Assembly: GCA_010356995.1 (NCBI GenBank)
Contig: ML996697.1
Coordinates: 791,793-855,792 of the forward strand
From: Trichodelitschia bisporula
Taxonomy: Eukaryota > Ascomycota > Dothideomycetes > Phaeotrichales > Phaeotrichaceae
Direction: 5' to 3'
Length of the DNA stretch: 64,000 nt
The notes below the pieces were generated by a model. The model worked only from the letters and a program-made list of their open reading frames with translations. It had not been told where the DNA came from and did no database searches. Positions 33,612-43,971 of this stretch are shown here, in pieces (within the stretch, counting starts at the first letter, position 1; every line of letters starts with the position of its first letter). A program made the translations under genes and the position numbers.

Positions 33612-35114
33612 ATGGCGAACCTCGACTTTCCTTCTCTTGAAACGCTTGCTGTTGAAAAAACTACCGTCGACGGACAAGCTATCAATATACCTCACATCAA
33701 GATACCTGTTATCACAGCACCTGTTATCAAAACACCTGCTGTCGACAGACCAGCTATCAATAAACATCACATCAAGATACCTGTTATCAAAACACCTGCT
33801 GTCAAAAAACCTACCGTCGACAGACCAGCTATCAATATACCTCACATCAACACACCTGCTATCAAAACGACGACCACAGAAGTGGCCGCCACAGCCTCGT
33901 CTGAGCCTCACGTCATGGCCTCTCCCCCAACGCCTCTCTGGGCTTCACAAAAGACATCAATTCCTCGCTCTTCACCCACGGTGGTGGAGTATAAAAGCGA
34001 AGACACGCTTTCAGTTGCAAAGATGGAACTCTCCCGTCTTTCAATCCCTCAGCAAGCTCCAGCGTCTCCTCCTCTGAGCACGTCAACGACCCCCACAACC
34101 ACAGCCACAATGGCCTCGAGCGATTCAATGCGGACGCCCCTCACAAGCAGCGGCGTGTCCCTATCGGGCCCAGCCCCGCTCCTCCTCATCCCGAGCTCCT
34201 TGCAATACAAGCTCCTCTTCGCCGTCGGCAAAGGCGCCATGGGAATTGTCTACGCCGCGAAGCGTACCACGAAGGACTCCGGAATTGACTCGGCAGAGTC
34301 TTCTACACCAGATCTGGCCATCAAGACCCCGCTATCCGCGAAGAGCAAATCCACCCTCTCCACCCTCCGCGCCGAAGCCACCCTTCTCACCTATCTCCAC
34401 AACTTCGCCGGCGCCGAGGCTTCCATCCTACTCTTCCACGGCTTTGACGCCGAAACACACTCCCTGGCGCTAGAGTACCTCCCACACACACTCACCTCGC
34501 TCGTCAACACTTCGGCCGCCCTCGGCGCGGGGCGGGCCGCGTTCGTCGCTGCCACCCTGCCCCCGCTGGCGCAGCACTTGATCAACGCACTCACCTTCTG
34601 CCGCAAAGCGTCCTTAGTGCACGGCGACATCAAGCCGGGCAACATCCTTTTACGCACCGGCCCGGGCGGGCTCAGCACCCCGCCCACCGCCACCGAGCTC
34701 GCGGCCTGCGCCCCCGTCCTCGCAGACTTCGGCGCCGCACACGTCACCGGCCCCGCTTCGCCGCGGCCCTTCAGCACCACCTTCGCAGCCGGGACATACG
34801 CCTTCATCCCCCCAGAGCAACTTCGCTCTGATGCCGGGCCCCCGTCGCATGCCGGGGATGTATGGGGTGCGGCGGTGAGCTTGCTTTGTTTTGTTCTTGG
34901 ACGAGAAGGAAGGGTTGGGGTTTTTGGGGATTTGGGACGGATGGGTGTTATGGAGTTGGTGCGGAGTGGGAGAGTGCTGAGTTGGGTGCGGCAGGAGGGG
35001 GGTTGGGTGGATGTGGAGAGGGTGGTTAAGGAGCGGGGAGGGGATTTGAAGGTTTTTTTTGAGGGTGCGATGAAGGGGGAGGAGGGGAGGGGGTTTGGGC
35101 CGCTTTGGAATTGA
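33612..35114 (+). CDS. Ser/Thr protein kinase with N-terminal Ile/Pro repeats
   Basis: Single-exon gene, 500 aa. Residues about 15-85 contain three imperfect copies of a 24-25 residue unit built from V-D-(R/G)-x-A-I-N, H-I-K-I-P-V-I and K-T-P-A-V. A Ser/Thr/Pro-rich linker leads to the kinase domain at about 195-485: the Gly loop G-K-G-A-M-G-I-V-Y, the ATP lysine in L-A-I-K-T-P-L, R-A-E-A-T-L-L (helix C Glu), the catalytic loop H-G-D-I-K-P-G-N-I-L-L (Asp, Lys and Asn kept, but the usual Arg of HRD is Gly), D-F-G-A-A-H, and a P-P-E-Q motif like APE. All key residues for phosphotransfer are present, so activity is likely; loss of the HRD Arg suggests no need for activation-loop phosphorylation. 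I cannot place it in a named family. The last 250 bases are extremely G-rich. Confidence 0.85.
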   Translation: MANLDFPSLETLAVEKTTVDGQAINIPHIKIPVITAPVIKTPAVDRPAINKHHIKIPVIKTPAVKKPTVDRPAINIPHINTPAIKTTTTEVAATASSEPHVMASPPTPLWASQKTSIPRSSPTVVEYKSEDTLSVAKMELSRLSIPQQAPASPPLSTSTTPTTTATMASSDSMRTPLTSSGVSLSGPAPLLLIPSSLQYKLLFAVGKGAMGIVYAAKRTTKDSGIDSAESSTPDLAIKTPLSAKSKSTLSTLRAEATLLTYLHNFAGAEASILLFHGFDAETHSLALEYLPHTLTSLVNTSAALGAGRAAFVAATLPPLAQHLINALTFCRKASLVHGDIKPGNILLRTGPGGLSTPPTATELAACAPVLADFGAAHVTGPASPRPFSTTFAAGTYAFIPPEQLRSDAGPPSHAGDVWGAAVSLLCFVLGREGRVGVFGDLGRMGVMELVRSGRVLSWVRQEGGWVDVERVVKERGGDLKVFFEGAMKGEEGRGFGPLWN

Positions 35115-35636
35115 ATGGGATGAAGTTTTTGGTTAAGGGATTGGGAAGGACGGTGGGATAGAGTTTGGATTGATACCCAGTTTTTGGATCCTGGTTTTGG
35201 ATTCTGGATTTAGAGCTCGCCGCGAGGCTGAGGCTGTGGCGTTGGATGCCGCAAGTTTTCTCTGTGCGATGATGGACTGTACGGTCGCCGCGTCAAGCGG
35301 ATAATGTATTACTGAACGCCATTTTGTTCCCGATATCAGCTTGTGAAGTGACATGCAAACAGTGAGTAGTCGATGTAGACATAAGGAGCATGGCTAGATA
35401 GCAAGGAATAGGTCGCACATGATGAAAGGAAGAAGCATAGGAGGGGGATACTTGGCATCATGTATTTAGTCTTGAGCATCTCTTAACTCTCTTCTTCGCT
35501 TCGTCTTCGATCAAATTCTCACTTCACACTCGTAGCCTTTTGTACGTGACAAGCCTATGCTTTCATTAGAAGTGACCTTGATCAATTATCCTGCTCGTCC
35601 GTCCTACCCGTTTCCGAACGCCAACCCTTCAAAGCC
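35115..35636. other. intergenic, convergent 3' ends
   Basis: Lies between the 3' ends of the kinase (+) and the Ser/Pro-rich protein (-). Nothing recognised. Confidence 0.45.
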
Positions 35637-37022
35637 TTACTCAAACTCCCCCTCCAGGCATTTATCAACCCACTCCCGTTCCCTCTCTCCAACCCGGCGC
35701 TCCACCTCACCAACGACCCTAACCTCCTCCGCGAGGCCCTTAACCAACGACCTCACGCCTCTCACCGCACGCTCAACCTCCGACCCCTCAGCCGGATGAT
35801 CAAGCCCCTCAACCGCCCTCCTCAAACCGGCGAGCCGTCTCCCAAGCGCCTCACACTCAGCCCTCCACTCCGGGCCCAGCGGATCCACGAACCCGTCCTG
35901 CCCGCCCTCCCTTCCAGCCCACACGTCTTCCACACTCGTAATCCACTCCCCAAAAACACCCACTAACCCCTCCACCCGCCCCGCCAAGCCCGCAACATCC
36001 CCCAACGCCCCGGCCAAGACCCTTACACTCTCCCCACCCCCACTCCATCCATCCAACGCATCAACATTCCGCCTAACCCGCCCCCCACGCTCCCTCTCCC
36101 CCACCGCCCCCACCAACCCCCCAACCTCCTCAAACCGCCCCTTAACCACCCCCCTCGCACTCTCTTTCCACTCCCTAACCACCCCCTCCGCCCCCCGATG
36201 CAGCACCGCAAGCTGCAAAACCTCCGCCTGCCGCAACACCGTCCCAAGCGCAGGCGTCTCGACGGGACTCACCACCGCCGGCCCGGGGCCCGGGGCGCTA
36301 GCCTTCGGCCCCACACCCGGTTTCCGCGGCGAAAAGTGCTGCTGCAGAGTGCTGAATGCCGGCCGCTTCGGCTCGAGCTTCGAGCTCCCGCTCGGGGGTG
36401 CAAGTACGGACTGCGTGCGCGCATGCCGTGCTGTCGTCGCCGCGCGGCGGAGGGACGGCGCGGCGGAGGACACCGGGGGACCGCTGGATGCCGAGGCCGA
36501 GGAGAGCGCGCTGGCGGGACGGCTGTTCGGTTTGCTGCCTGGTCTGGAGCGCGGTGCGGATGTAGGTGCCTCAGCGATGCTACCCGGCCTAGAGCGCGAT
36601 GCGGGTGCTTCGGCGATGTTTGTGAGGCCTTTACTGGTACCGAGATTGCGTGCGGCGGGACGTGTGGATGTGGGCGCGCGGAGGGATTGCGAGCGTGTGA
36701 GGCGCCCGGTGGGAGGGGCGGGCTTGGTGTCGCTGGTTGCGCGGGGTTTGGTCGGGCTGCCTGGTATGCCCGGCATTATTGTGTTGTTGGAGCTCGGGCC
36801 GAATTGTGCGGTTAGGGACGCGAGGTCGAGGCCTGAGGGGGCGTAGAGGGAGGAGGGGCGGGCGCGGGTTGTGCGAGTTTCGGTATTGGAGTTGGAGGAG
36901 TCAGTGCTTATGTCGGCGCGGATTGAGGAGCTGAGGGTGCCTTTGGGGAGGAGCAGGGACCGGCGGTTGGATTTTGAGGACGAGGATGGGAGGGGGAGGC
37001 GCGTGGGGGAGAGGTCGGGCAT
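35637..37022 (-). CDS. conserved unknown, Ser/Pro/Arg-rich then helical
   Basis: Single-exon gene on the minus strand, 461 aa. The first 240 residues are disordered and basic, rich in Ser, Pro, Arg and Ala, with repeated S-R-P-G-S and I-A-E-A-P units. The motif F-S-T-L-Q-Q-H-F-S-P-R-K (about 226) opens the second half, which is helical: L-R-Q-A-E-V-L-Q-L-A-V-L-H-R-G-A, then long Glu/Arg/Val-rich segments that could form coiled coils. A basic disordered half followed by helices is common in microtubule- or chromatin-bound scaffold proteins, but I see no diagnostic motif and do not assign a function. The codon pattern moves from C-ending to G-ending along the gene. Confidence 0.75.
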   Translation of the reverse strand: MPDLSPTRLPLPSSSSKSNRRSLLLPKGTLSSSIRADISTDSSNSNTETRTTRARPSSLYAPSGLDLASLTAQFGPSSNNTIMPGIPGSPTKPRATSDTKPAPPTGRLTRSQSLRAPTSTRPAARNLGTSKGLTNIAEAPASRSRPGSIAEAPTSAPRSRPGSKPNSRPASALSSASASSGPPVSSAAPSLRRAATTARHARTQSVLAPPSGSSKLEPKRPAFSTLQQHFSPRKPGVGPKASAPGPGPAVVSPVETPALGTVLRQAEVLQLAVLHRGAEGVVREWKESARGVVKGRFEEVGGLVGAVGERERGGRVRRNVDALDGWSGGGESVRVLAGALGDVAGLAGRVEGLVGVFGEWITSVEDVWAGREGGQDGFVDPLGPEWRAECEALGRRLAGLRRAVEGLDHPAEGSEVERAVRGVRSLVKGLAEEVRVVGEVERRVGEREREWVDKCLEGEFE

Positions 37023-37438
37023 TGTATTGTGTGGTGGTGGTGTTTGTTTGGGGGTCTTGGGTGCGCGATGTGGGCGGTTGCGATTGGTGTTTGCTGGTGG
37101 GGCTGCCGCTAGTTTGCCTGGAATGCACTGGAGGGAGTGGGTAGCGCGCGCTTGAGATCGGGTTGTTCGTGCGTGGAATGCGGTGTGGGTTGGGATGAGT
37201 GCGGATGTGCTTGCAGGAGTTTTTGGGTGCGTGGTTGGAGATCACTGCCGTTGTGATGCTCGTGGAGCACGTGATTGGTGGCGTTCCAGGCAACATATAG
37301 CACGGTTGCACGGCAGACAAGCCAGCAGCAAGTCAAGTCAAGTCATAGCCTTCAATAACATAAAAGCGTCAAGATATAAACCTCTCCCTCGTCACCCCGC
37401 CTTTACGGCCCATCTATCCTCTATACCGTAGCACCACC
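37023..37438. other. intergenic
   Basis: Upstream region of the Ser/Pro-rich gene and downstream region of the 6-phosphogluconolactonase gene (both minus). No feature recognised. Confidence 0.45.
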
Positions 37439-38230
37439 CTACAAACTCCCTCTCCTCTTCGTCGCAACCACCTCCTCCACCGCCGCCTCATCCGTGAACC
37501 AAGTCACCCTCTCCTGCGCCAACCGATTCACAAGCGCCGCCGGCAAGCCCGCATCCTCCTCATCAAAGATCCGGTGCAGCGCGTTCTTCTTCCCGGCCCC
37601 TGTGGCTACGAACCCGATCTTCAGCCCGTGGGTCACGACCGGTAGACTAAGGGTGATACGGCGCGGGGGCGGCTTGGGCGAGTCGGAGATGGGGAGCACC
37701 CATGCTTCGCTTTCGCGCAGCAAAGGTGAGCCGGGGAAGAGGCTGCAGGTGTGCCCGTCGGGCCCGCAGCCGAGGAGAATGAGGTCGAAGATGGGGATCC
37801 GGACGGAGTCGCGCGCGGCGAAGGAGGCTACCAGTGTTTTCTCATACGCATCTGCTAGTTCCTCCAAATCATCGAGCAGCGAGACGTCGATAGGAAACAC
37901 CTTCGGCGCGCCCATCTCTGCCGGTATCTTATCGAGCAGATTCTCCTTCACCAGCCTGTGATTGCTGTCTTCGTGGTCTAGGGGGACGGCCCTCTCATCC
38001 GCGTAGAAGATTTCCCATTTTTCGAAGGAGACGCGGTCGTGTGGGTTTCCTTCTGCTGGGGGGGCGAGGAGGGCGTCTGCGAGGGTGGACGGGAGGGAGC
38101 CGCCGGAGACGGCAACGCGGAAGATGGCGTGGCGCTCGATGGAAGCGTTTTGCGCGGAGAGGATGTAGGCGCGGAGGGAGGTGGCGAGGGAGGAGGGGGT
38201 GGGGAAGGTGTAGAGGTTGGGGGGGGGCAT
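37439..38230 (-). CDS. 6-phosphogluconolactonase
   Basis: Hydrolyses 6-phosphogluconolactone to 6-phosphogluconate, step two of the oxidative pentose phosphate pathway, in the cytosol (SOL family of fungi). Single exon, 263 aa, normal length. Landmarks: A-V-S-G-G-S-L-P near residue 45 (phosphate site), W-E-I-F-Y-A-D-E-R-A-V-P with the D-E-R motif, D-S-N-H-R-L-V, D-L-I-L-L-G-C-G-P-D-G-H-T-C-S-L-F-P-G (the G-x-G-x-D-G-H-T-A-S-L-F-P-like signature, with Cys for Ala), R-I-T-L-S-L-P-V, and V-T-W-F-T-D near the end. The Met at 38230 is the first one in frame and matches the family start. No signal or transit peptide. Confidence 0.96.
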   Translation of the reverse strand: MPPPNLYTFPTPSSLATSLRAYILSAQNASIERHAIFRVAVSGGSLPSTLADALLAPPAEGNPHDRVSFEKWEIFYADERAVPLDHEDSNHRLVKENLLDKIPAEMGAPKVFPIDVSLLDDLEELADAYEKTLVASFAARDSVRIPIFDLILLGCGPDGHTCSLFPGSPLLRESEAWVLPISDSPKPPPRRITLSLPVVTHGLKIGFVATGAGKKNALHRIFDEEDAGLPAALVNRLAQERVTWFTDEAAVEEVVATKRRGSL

Positions 38231-40453
38231 TGTGGTAGGCGATAAGAGGTTGTGTGTGGTGCGGGGCGGGAGGGTTAGAGAGGGATGGAGCGGGGTTGAG
38301 AGGTTGCGAGTGTTGCGTTTGCGAGGTTCTAGTTGCTTGTGTTTGGCGTTTCAAGAGTGGTGGTTGCTATGGAGGTAGAGTTCTCGTACTTGGAACAGTG
38401 CAGAGAGGGGTAAGAGAGGATGGTATGAGAAAGACAAAGTTGGGGGATCGTGGGGTGGCCTCATTATTCTAATGCACAGTGGCTGCCGACCCCGGTAAAT
38501 CTTCCGTTCGCCATTGACGACACCCGGGCTTGCCGCACGTAACGACGTCCTTCCCATCCAAGATCTAATGCTTACTTGAACAGCTCAACGTTGAATAAAA
38601 ACCCACGATCTGCGGTATAGGGTGAGGATCGTTGATCTACGTGAAGATAAGGCTATTGCCACTGCAGCTTTAGCAAGATCTTGACTGTCCATCTATTGCT
38701 GTTTTTGTATTGCCCTTTGTGTACCGTAGCTGATTCAGTGTATGGGCTGAGGGCGGGTAACTTATGACGTATTGGAGCGTTATCTGGCCGAGTGCCGGGG
38801 AATTGTATCTCCGATGTCGCTGAAGGAGATTTGAGCGGGAGACGACCATGATAACTTCATCTTCGCTGGATTGACATAAGACCTTGATTTTGTTTACAAC
38901 TGTATGACCCTTCGAGCCTGGTGTCTATCCGTACAGTTGGCCAGTGGATCGGTCTGTCATAGATTGGCGGCACTTTTGGCGGTCAGTGGAGGTTAGGTGC
39001 CCCAACAGTCAGTCTTCGATGCATTACATCTCCATCGCCGTTATCACCAGCCTCTAATGCTTTGCAGGCAGATAATAGCAGTTACTGTTCATTCAGTCCT
39101 ATCCATGTGGAACGTGTCTTTGTGATTTGCTTTCTGTGATCATCTACGGCTCGCCAGTGCACGATTCCAGGCATGGTTCCGTATCTTGGATAGAGGCTCA
39201 TTCCATCCGATCCTAGGCTGGCCATGAACCCGCACTTCAGACATCACCAACAACAGCCACACCGCCTCACAACTTCCAAACCCTCGACTGCACAGCCGTG
39301 AATAGCAGAACGGACCTGGATTAACCTTAGGCCGGCCCTCAATCACTTCCCCCAGAGTGGGAATTTACTCCTCAGGATAAACTTTCGGTCGGCCCTGAAT
39401 CACTTCCCCCCAGAGAGCGAATTTACTCCTTACTCCAAATCCACAACTCTCCGTCTCCATCATCATTACCACTCAAATCCACGGAGCCATTCCTCCTAGT
39501 CATCCCCCACCCCATCACCAATTCCTGCACCATTCAAATCATCACTTCATTACAACTCTCATATACAGTGTCCGGACCCGACACAGTATATACCTTGGAG
39601 CAAGGCCGCCAGATCAAAAAGATAGAGGAAGCCATGATCGCGCTTGACTGCCATTTCGAAACCACCCCCTCAGCAGAGGTCTGCGCGCCTTGCTCATAGA
39701 CGGGAGGGACTGAGGCGATGTATGTCCAGAAGAATCCTAACGGGTTCTATGAGCAGCCAAGTGCAGGAGATTTCGCCTTCCATATAAGCTACTGGCGTTG
39801 TGGTCGCCTGCATTTTTTGTGAGTAAAACAGAGGCGCTCAGTCTAGACCTGCGGACTCCGTATGTCATAATTTCGTATATATGGTCACCCTGAGGTGCAA
39901 TCTAGTTTATGGACTTTGAAGAGGACGACTCTAAAGCTACCGCCGTTCCGTACCTTTTTCAGTGATTTCCAAGGCGCCGATTTCACCTCATATGGAACCC
40001 TTCCATCCTTTCTTTGAACCAGGATCGCCTATTTCTCTTCGAGCGTGGTGACCGCATCAGCACCTTTCGTTAGGTCACAGTGTCACCGTCACTACAAGCA
40101 GGAATGGTTGTTAACATCATATCAACAGATACTATATTCGTCTGAAGGCATATACTGAGGGTATATACCGCCTGAAGGCGGCGGCCTCCTTTCTCAACGA
40201 GTTCATATACAACAACGACATAATCGCCGACATAATCACCAGTCACCCGGCGGCAGCGGACTCCAAGTCTCGGCAGTTCACTGCCGCCCCCCTACCAACA
40301 AATACGCACAATCACCCACCACATCCCGCCCACCACAACTACACCACCACAAAATCTCCACAACTCCACCACACCCACCCAACATTCTCAGCTGTGGCTG
40401 CCCCCGCTCCCGCTCCTCCACCCCCCCACAACTCCTACCTAAAATTCTCAGCT
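38231..40453. other. intergenic with short tandem repeats
   Basis: About 2.2 kb without a gene. At about 39329-39372 and 39385-39430 a 44-45 bp unit (TCGGCCCT..AATCACTTCC...GAATTTACTCCT) occurs twice. Further right, 40384-40413 and 40444-40473 are near-identical copies exactly 60 bp apart; the second contains the ATG of the next gene. Confidence 0.5.
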
Positions 40454-41095
40454 ATGGCTGCCCCCTCCGCCCCCGCCCCCAAACCCCCCCTCCTCACGCG
40501 CCTCACAACCCCCCTCCACCGCGCCTGGACCTCCCTCAAAACCCGCCTCACGCCCCGCCCCGCCACACCCCCCCCAACCGGCACACGCATCCTCAAGAAG
40601 CACCCCGCGGGCGGCGGCACCTTCGACCCAGGCTTCTCGCCCCGCGGCTTCCCCACCCGGCACTCCCTCGACCGCCCCGCGTCGTTCGGGTCGCTGGATA
40701 GGGACTTCGTGGTGCCAGCCAGCATGGGCGTCGGGTTCCCTTCGCCGGAGGAGCCTGATGCGGAGGACTTCGAGCGGCGCGTGGGGCGCGTCTCATACCA
40801 CCAGCCGCCTCACACGTCGCATCGCACGCCGCATGATCAGTCGTTTGGTCATTCGCTGCGCAACCGCCCGACCACACCGCCGCACCAACGCGCCCGCTCC
40901 CCCCCGCGCCGCGAGGAGTCCTCCCCCGGCCACGATCTCATCATGGGGGACGACGACTACGAGTATGACTTCCAGCACGATCCGAGCCTGCCGAATCCCT
41001 TTGCGCCGCAGCATATGCACGGCGTTCAAGAAGAAGAAGACGAGGAGGACGACGACGCCGACGAGCTTTCGCTGCGGGACTTTGTTATCGGCTAG
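40454..41095 (+). CDS. unknown small protein with acidic tail
   Basis: Single-exon gene, 213 aa. I start it at the ATG at 40454 (M-A-A-P-S-A-P-A-P-K-P-P); the frame is open upstream but only through a GTG. The first 70 residues are Pro/Ala/Arg/Thr-rich with a short helix (L-L-T-R-L-T-T-P-L-H-R-A-W-T-S-L-K-T-R-L). The middle has F-D-P-G-F-S-P-R-G-F-P-T-R-H-S-L-D-R-P-A-S-F-G-S-L-D-R-D-F, suggestive of a phosphorylated regulatory region. The end is acidic with a conserved-looking D-E-L-S-L-R-D-F-V-I-G. No signal or membrane segment. The function is unknown to me. Confidence 0.7.
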   Translation: MAAPSAPAPKPPLLTRLTTPLHRAWTSLKTRLTPRPATPPPTGTRILKKHPAGGGTFDPGFSPRGFPTRHSLDRPASFGSLDRDFVVPASMGVGFPSPEEPDAEDFERRVGRVSYHQPPHTSHRTPHDQSFGHSLRNRPTTPPHQRARSPPRREESSPGHDLIMGDDDYEYDFQHDPSLPNPFAPQHMHGVQEEEDEEDDDADELSLRDFVIG

Positions 41096-41512
41096 GTGCC
41101 GCGTTCGGTAGCTGATTTGCCTTGAGACTGATGGCGGCGTTGCGGTGGATGGGCTGATCTACGGGCGACGCGAGAGGGTGATGGATTTACATATGGGGCG
41201 TTTGTACGGTACTGGCTGATTGCTGGGTGGGGGACTTCTGCGTGCTAGGGTATATGGTCGTGTTGGCTATGTGCTTCTCGGAGCGTACGGTGGAGGGTCC
41301 TTGTATCCTAGTGTGTCTGCGCGGTTCGGGCGCTGGTAAATAGCGCTGAATTGATGCTTCTATTGTTATGGCTGCTTCCTTCGTGCAACCCCTCTAGAGC
41401 TACATCCCTACTCCAACAACCAGCAAAAGGGGATCCAGCTGCCCATGAGCGATTCCACGCCTGTAAGCTATGCCAGGCGCTGGAGACGTCTTCGAGGTCC
41501 GCAAAAAAAGAA
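41096..41512. other. intergenic
   Basis: Between the unknown acidic-tail gene and the tRNA. Nothing recognised. Confidence 0.4.
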
Positions 41513-41599
41513 GCCCGAGGCGAGGCTCGAACTCGCGACCTTGAGGTTTCGATCCATAGGGATAAGAGCCACACGCTCTACCGATTGAGCTACCCGGGC
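41513..41599 (-). tRNA. tRNA-Lys (CTT), with intron
   Basis: Read on the minus strand: acceptor GCCCGGG pairs with CTCGGGC; D-arm GCTCAATCGGTAGAGC; anticodon loop begins CTCTTA, giving anticodon CTT with A after it; T-arm GCGAG-TTCGAGC-CTCGC pairs perfectly. Between the anticodon and the 3' half of its stem lie about 15 extra bases at the standard intron position. The anticodon stem (TGTGG with CCTCA) has one T-T mismatch. 87 nt unspliced; the A and B boxes are intact. A short T-rich tract for Pol III is not obvious right after the 3' end on the minus strand, although a run of seven T (complement of 41503-41509) lies a few bases beyond. Confidence 0.9.
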
Positions 41600-42264
41600 C
41601 TTGATGCCGTGGCATTTTAAACATTAAATATATGACCACATGCTGTTATTGACGGGGGAGCGTCGGGGCCGAATGACATGCAGCCAAGATGACGCTTCGC
41701 TTCGCGCTCTCGTAGCTTTTTTGACTAAGGCTTGATTTGACGACGGTGAGAGGGCTCCGGTGGGTGCGCGCTGGGTGGCTGCCAAGGTCTTTGTACCAGT
41801 TGAGAAAATGAAGAATCATCCGCTGCATGACGACCGATGCTGCCCGTCTTCTGGAGCCGGCTCGAAAAGCCTAGCTCGCGAGGTACGCAGGTCTTCGGCA
41901 TTCATGCTAACGTCAATGTCAGCCTCCAGTGTCAGTCACCGAGACGGCGCAGAGACACCCATGTCGTGCGGTTCCACAAGCTACGATCGAAACTTGGATC
42001 TAATGCTTCCATCCGCGTCGAAACATGCACGGAAGCCGGCATGCGCGCATTTGCTGGACCGGGCTCCAGGAATGGCAGGCAAGTCGCGGGTATCTACACA
42101 TATCTCGCACCGTCGATACTTAAGCCGGCGGCCATTCCGCGAGCCTCGTTTAGATACCGATCGAACTGTTCTTCCTTTGCCTTTTGGATCTAATATCGAG
42201 TGTTGGGGTTTGACACTTCGCCTTCTCTGCCTTCTCTCTCTGTCCCCGCCTTAACGCATCAACC
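41600..42264. other. intergenic
   Basis: About 660 bases upstream of the first gene of the membrane-protein group. No ORF I can support. Confidence 0.4.
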
Positions 42265-42716
42265 ATGGGACAACTCATCTCCCGCGCAGTCACGGCTGTC
42301 ATCGACACGGTCAAAGACACCGCCAGGCGCGCCTGCGATTTCATATTCTCCCTCTTCAGTGTTGATGTAAGTCCACCCTATCCCACTCCACCCCGCTAAC
42401 CCCGCCAGCCGTCCAACCCAGCTCGGATCCTCATCCGAGGCGTCATGCGCCTGGTACCTACCCCATCCCTCCAAGTACAAGCTACTCTGACCGTTAGACC
42501 CGCGAAATCAGGCAGTTCAAACAAGATCACCCGTGGCTGGTCTCCTGCGTCGAAATGACGGCCACCGGGCTCGCGCTCGTACTGACATCCGGATCCGGGT
42601 CCATGGTAACGCTCGTGGGTTTGGCGTTGAGGATGCTCGTCCCCATTGTGTGGAAGTACTTCAACTCCGAGGAAGAGGCGTGCACGCCGGAAGGCGAGAA
42701 GTGGCATATGGATTGA
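42265..42716 (+). CDS. small membrane protein, Ifi-6-16-like group member 1
   Basis: I propose three exons: 42265-42366, 42409-42453 (45 nt), 42498-42716; 121 aa. Both introns (42 and 44 nt) are GT-AG with CTAAC- or CTGAC-like branch sites, and the frame stays in phase. The start M-G-Q-L-I-S fits the N-myristoylation pattern (Gly-2, Ser-6). Residues about 60-105 begin D-H-P-W-L-V and run into a Gly/Leu/Val-rich hydrophobic segment (L-V-L-T-S-G-S-G-S-M-V-T-L-V-G-L-A-L-R-M-L-V-P-I-V), long enough for one or two membrane passes. The H-P-x-x-V entry resembles that of the large Ifi-6-16-like gene at 44261, but the full glycine signature is missing, so membership of the family is an inference from position and partial similarity. 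Confidence 0.6.
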
Positions 42717-43534
42717 GTGAGGTTGGACGAGAATTGAGTATACAGGGAATCAAGGGCCATCCAAAAGTCATCGCTGAAATTCCTGACCTTTTCGTGCACT
42801 GGGCAGCCACAACTTTCCCAACTGGCCTGTCCCACTTGGGAAGGCTGAGCGCCAAGCCACGCGGGGCACCATCCGGCGGGGTCAGGCTGTGTGGCACAGC
42901 ATCTTCGCTCCATCCCATCGATAGCAGAGCTTAATCCTGACCTGAGAAATCAATTCGTCTTCTCGTCCAATCATTTTGACCTCGCCGCAGATGTCGTTCC
43001 CCGATTTCCTGAAGCACCGGCCTCGCCGCTGAACGCTACCAGCCGGTCTATCGCCATCCCTTCGGCCTTGAGGCCGGCGCTTACGGCCAGCCCGCTTTTA
43101 TGCGCGCCCTAGCACACGTATCTGTGGCCTTGCCTATACGCCAGTGTGGATTGTAATGGCGGAGGGGATTCGTTGCAGCCGTGGGGTTTGGGGTGCGGAG
43201 AGCCACTCGGGTGATGAGAATGATCAGCGAAGGGAGGATAGGTCAATGTTTATGCATCCCGCCCTTCGCAGATATACTGCATCCCACTAATGCTGCGCCG
43301 TATGGGTGGGGCTGACTTGCTCCCGGAGTATCGTGCCCTGCATGTGTGGGGCCGGAGGGGCTGTGCGGAAGTCATTGCGAAGCATTGGGCGCGGGCAAAG
43401 GTGAGGAGCGGCGGGGAATTTATGGACGGAGTGGAGGGGCCTTTGGTTAATTCCGAAGCTCGAAGCTCGAGATCGAAGGGTTGTTATCTGAATTCTTTTC
43501 TCCGGTGGATTCAGCTCTTGTCGTCGTGGACTCG
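42717..43534. other. intergenic
   Basis: About 800 bases between group members 1 and 2. ORFs up to 130 codons exist on both strands but show no family resemblance. Confidence 0.4.
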
Positions 43535-43971
43535 GCGCTGGTTTCTAACTTGAACCTGACCTCTCGACTCTGAACTTCACCTCCCATTCTGCAATCATAC
43601 CAGCCCATCTCGCCAACGTCAACCTCGCCTCTGTGCTCAACCGGATCCCTGCCTCCTTGCTACAACAGAGACCCCAGGGTCCGGGCTGGGGGGCGTTATA
43701 GTCGGTGCGTACCCTCCCTCCCTCCCTAACGTGAGAGCTGACGATGTCACTATCACCCCCAGGCTCCTGGGCTGCGAGCATCCAGAGCGGCATGCCACAT
43801 GTACCGGTAGGATCGCTGTTCTCAATATGTCAGAGCCTAGCTATGCGGGGATTCGGATGGCTCAACTTCCTCGTAGCTCCGGTCGTTGCTGCCATCGTGC
43901 CTGCGGTAAAGTCTTTTGGTAGAGCGGCGTATGAACTAATCGCTCAGGCTGGGAATGGGACGATGACCTGA
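43535..43971 (+). pseudogene. Ifi-6-16-like paralogue, probably broken (group member 2)
   Basis: The right part is clear: an intron (about 43706-43761, GTGCGT ... CCCCCAG) sits at the same place as in the gene at 44261, and splicing gives G-L-G-G-V-I-V-G-S-W-A-A-S-I-Q-S followed by V-G-S-L-F-S-I-C-Q-S. That is the Ifi-6-16 pattern G-x-x-G-V-x-A-G-S-x-A-A-x-x-Q-S and A-G-S-x-F-A-x-x-Q-S. The C-terminus stops after a single L-I-A-Q-A-G-N-G unit (stop at 43969-43971), while the big paralogue continues with several such units. To the left, N-L-N-L-T-S and L-N-F-T-S fragments recall the Asn-Leu-Thr-Ser repeats of the paralogue, but they fall in different frames with a stop between. I find no single start-to-stop model, so it is probably a decayed copy; a gene with more introns remains possible. 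Confidence 0.55.
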
